A DNA stretch of 38,845 bases, from contig JAHBUU010000007.1 in the NCBI GenBank assembly GCA_019637895.1, forward strand, positions 1 through 38,845, given 5' to 3'. Positions 36,544-38,845 of the stretch are shown here, piece by piece. A model generated the notes under the pieces. That model was not told the origin of the DNA and ran no database searches. It was given only the letters and a program-made list of their open reading frames with translations. This DNA comes from Pseudobdellovibrionaceae bacterium (GTDB taxonomy: Bacteria > Bdellovibrionota > Bdellovibrionia > Bdellovibrionales > Bdellovibrionaceae). The position numbers and the translations under genes were made by a program. How positions within the stretch are numbered: position 1 is the first letter of the stretch; every line of letters starts with the position of its first letter.

Positions 36544-38845
36544 ATGTCTATGAAAATCATCCTCTCAGTGCTCGTTTTTTTTGCACTCTCTCCCTTTGCT
36601 TGGTCGGCCGAGTTTCCGGCTCACTGGAAATTTAAAACGCTTCACACTCCCCACTTCGACATCATCGTTAATGCCGAGCAGCAAGACATGGGGCAATTCT
36701 ACGCCAAGAAACTCGAGAAGGCCTATGCCCTGGTCACCCCCCTCTTCACCGATGTTCCCGAGAGAGTGACCATCGTTCTTGCCGACAAAACTGACCTGAC
36801 CAACGGTTACGCCACACGGATGCCTTATCCCCACATGTTCTTCTTTCCGGTCCAGCCCGGGCCTCAAGAAAGCATCGGTGAAACCGGGGATTGGGCCCTT
36901 GAACTTGCCATTCACGAACTGACCCACATCCTGACCTTCGAGGCGGTTTCCGGAGTCATGGAGCCCCTGCAGTCGATCTTTGGTTCGATCCTTTCGCCAA
37001 ACCTCCTCCTGCCAGGTTGGTGGAAAGAGGGGGTCGCCGTCCAAACAGAAACCCAGCTTTCACACGGCGGTCGCCTGCGCTCGGCCTATCAAGACGGCGT
37101 TCTGCGCTCACTCTTCACCGAAGGGAAAGTCTCGAGATTCGACATCGCCACGATCAACGAACGGGTTCCTTTTTGGACCGAAGGCATGAGTGCCTATCTT
37201 TTCGGTTCGGTCTTTTGGAGCGAAGCCGTTGCTGAAAAAGGGTCGGACGTGATCGACCAGCTCCATCAGTCCCATGGTGGACGGGTGCCTTATGCCATCG
37301 GCGCACCAGCCATGAAATACCTGGGAAGCGGCTATCAGGATTTCTATAAAAAAGCGATTCAGGCCACCGAAACCCGCGTGCAAAAACAAATGGAAACCCT
37401 GCAGGCAGCACCCCTGACTCCAGGTGAATCTTTGCGGATCAAAACCCATTACACCCAAGGCGGACGCATCAGTCCCAACGGTGATCACCTGGCCTTGATT
37501 TCAATCGACGAAACCGACCGCCGGGCCATTCGCATCTTTCGCCGGGCCCCTGGACGCGAGGACTTCGTCGATCCGATCGAGGACCTGCGTTTCGTGAACC
37601 GCCGCGAACAAGACGTGCTGCCGGCCGCGCCGGATGCCCCGCCGTCGGGCTCGATTTCCCGAGTCAGTTGGTTTCCCGATGGCTCTCGACTGGTGTTCGA
37701 CAAGGTCGACTGGGTCAGCCGATACGAGTCCTATTCCGATCTGTGGATCTTCGATATCGAGAAAGAAAAAAGCGAACAACTGACTCGCGGACTCCGAGCC
37801 CGCGAACCTTTCGCCGCCAAAGACGGCAAAACCCTGTACTACATCCAACTCGAAGGCTCGCGCTCGGCCTTGGCTAAATATGATCTTGAAACGAAAACTT
37901 CGACCGTTCTCTGGAAAGGTCGCTGGCAGGATCGTTTGTCGTTTCCCGTCGAACTCGAAGACGGCAGCGTCGTGTTCTCGGTCCGAGGAGAGGACGGTTG
38001 GGAAGGCCTTCGCCGTCTGCGAACCGGAGAGACCTCTCCTGAAATCATTCTCGACGATTACAAGGACGCCCGCTTTCCTGAACTCTCGAAGGACGGCCTG
38101 GTTTTCACCTCTTCCCAAAACGGTGTGCACAATCTTTATCTGTCCTCAGCCGACTTCTTGGCGGCTCGTCCACTGACCCATGTCGTGGGCTCGGCATTTT
38201 CATCTGGCACGGACCCGAAGACCGGTGACGTCTATGCGACGCTGATGACGGGTGAAGGTCTGCAGGTCCGCAAGATCGCAAAAACCGATTCTCAAAATCT
38301 GCCGCAAGTTCTGCCCGCGATTTCGCCCCTGTTTGGAGATCGTTATCCGAAATCGGATCGCGCCGCCGCCGACCCCGAAGTCCCGGTCGAAATTTCAGAT
38401 TATGCTCCGGGCAGCTATCTGTTGCCACGCTACTGGATTCCATTCGTCAGTCTTTCGGCCGTGAACAACTCTCTGGTGATCGAAGCCAGCACCGCCGGCT
38501 TCGATCCTCTGAAAAAGCATATTTATTCTTTGAGTGCCGGTTGGGATTCGGGCGTTCAAGAGGCCTCTTACATGGCCAGCTATCAGAACAACGTTCTGCC
38601 ACATTCGCTGAATTTCGCCAGCTATCGGACGGCGTCTTATCTGGTGTCCATTCAGGATCCTTTGTTCAACGAAGGCGGCTCGATTTCAATCACTCCGGAT
38701 GTTTTCAAGATCAGCCGCTACTTCAACATGAATCTCGGGATGAACTACCGCAAGACCTCCTACGGCACGGCGAATGCCGAGCGCATCGGCCCAAGCCTTC
38801 TTGCTCAGTATGCAGACTTCGGAAAATCGGGAACTCAGATCTCGC
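36544..38845 (+). CDS. Exported HExxH peptidase with TolB-like propeller (truncated by window end)
   Basis: The reading frame stays open to the end of the window (767 codons). A signal peptide (MKIILSVLVFFALSPFAWSA) precedes a gluzincin-like peptidase domain with His124-Glu125-x2-His128 in IHELTHIL and a likely third ligand Glu162 in WWKEGVAV. From about residue 300 follow TolB/WD-like propeller blades (ISPNGDHLALI, FPDGSRLVFDK, AKDGKTLYYIQ). The last visible part (about 620 on) has alternating Tyr/Ser strands, such as SLSAGWDSGVQEASYMASYQ, that look like a beta-barrel start. It may be an outer-membrane protease or assembly protein. ATG 36550 is an alternative start. The C-terminus is not in view. 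Confidence 0.8.
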   Translation, partial: MSMKIILSVLVFFALSPFAWSAEFPAHWKFKTLHTPHFDIIVNAEQQDMGQFYAKKLEKAYALVTPLFTDVPERVTIVLADKTDLTNGYATRMPYPHMFFFPVQPGPQESIGETGDWALELAIHELTHILTFEAVSGVMEPLQSIFGSILSPNLLLPGWWKEGVAVQTETQLSHGGRLRSAYQDGVLRSLFTEGKVSRFDIATINERVPFWTEGMSAYLFGSVFWSEAVAEKGSDVIDQLHQSHGGRVPYAIGAPAMKYLGSGYQDFYKKAIQATETRVQKQMETLQAAPLTPGESLRIKTHYTQGGRISPNGDHLALISIDETDRRAIRIFRRAPGREDFVDPIEDLRFVNRREQDVLPAAPDAPPSGSISRVSWFPDGSRLVFDKVDWVSRYESYSDLWIFDIEKEKSEQLTRGLRAREPFAAKDGKTLYYIQLEGSRSALAKYDLETKTSTVLWKGRWQDRLSFPVELEDGSVVFSVRGEDGWEGLRRLRTGETSPEIILDDYKDARFPELSKDGLVFTSSQNGVHNLYLSSADFLAARPLTHVVGSAFSSGTDPKTGDVYATLMTGEGLQVRKIAKTDSQNLPQVLPAISPLFGDRYPKSDRAAADPEVPVEISDYAPGSYLLPRYWIPFVSLSAVNNSLVIEASTAGFDPLKKHIYSLSAGWDSGVQEASYMASYQNNVLPHSLNFASYRTASYLVSIQDPLFNEGGSISITPDVFKISRYFNMNLGMNYRKTSYGTANAERIGPSLLAQYADFGKSGTQIS

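Overview
The window looks like chromosomal DNA from a Gram-negative bacterium with a lipoprotein-rich envelope, most likely a Bdellovibrionota-type organism (Bdellovibrio relatives). This rests on the many small lipobox and signal-peptide proteins, the Tol-Pal genes joined to tsaD-rsmA-smpB, PilZ and two-component genes, and many proteins of no recognised family. The taxon is inferred, not shown. Base composition is moderately GC-rich except in the middle island, which is more AT-rich.

Region 1 (1-8.8 kb): a secreted protein, a small outer-membrane barrel and a metallophosphoesterase lipoprotein on the minus strand. A MarR regulator is divergent from them and shares a long palindromic operator candidate. 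Then come a YdcZ-type transporter, a ZIP metal transporter, a trypsin-like secreted protease, a 417-residue protein of unknown family, and a von Willebrand A lipoprotein with a small membrane-anchored partner.

Region 2 (8.8-16.1 kb): a family-4 glycosyltransferase and a signalling cluster. The cluster has a hybrid histidine kinase (HisKA, HATPase, REC, HPt) followed by a one-TM protein, divergent from a stand-alone receiver and an OmpR-type regulator; together these have every part of a phosphorelay. A second MarR regulator, a small protein, an RlmM-like 23S rRNA methyltransferase and tRNA-Leu(CAG) follow.

Region 3 (16.1-23.2 kb): an integrated island. A large serine recombinase sits against tRNA-Leu and its reading frame runs into the 3' end of the tRNA. 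A 12-bp copy of the tRNA end recurs at 23074-23085, followed by a decayed 3' end of a second, related recombinase in the same orientation, which suggests tandem integration. Cargo: a 64-residue protein, two long palindromes (one with a 5-bp flanking direct repeat), an IS3-family element with a G GGA AAC slippery site, a dienelactone-hydrolase-like protein lacking its nucleophilic Cys, a divergent TetR regulator, and an operon of an exported GyrI-like protein plus a DUF899 thioredoxin-like protein.

Region 4 (23.2-31.9 kb): mostly envelope and secreted proteins. These are a Cys-rich 16-residue-repeat protein, a BON-domain protein, two small exported proteins, a secreted HExxH metallopeptidase whose Shine-Dalgarno lies in a hairpin, a DUF4920 lipoprotein, an NlpC/P60-like lipoprotein, a PilZ protein, a perfect 27-bp-arm palindrome filling the gap between convergent genes, and a charged coiled-coil lipoprotein.

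Region 5 (32-38.8 kb): a HAMP-like membrane protein, then the tightly packed minus-strand series pal, DUF4398 lipoprotein, cpoB-like, tsaD, rsmA, smpB, which links envelope constriction factors to translation factors. Divergent from pal is a large exported HExxH peptidase with a TolB-like propeller that runs off the window end.
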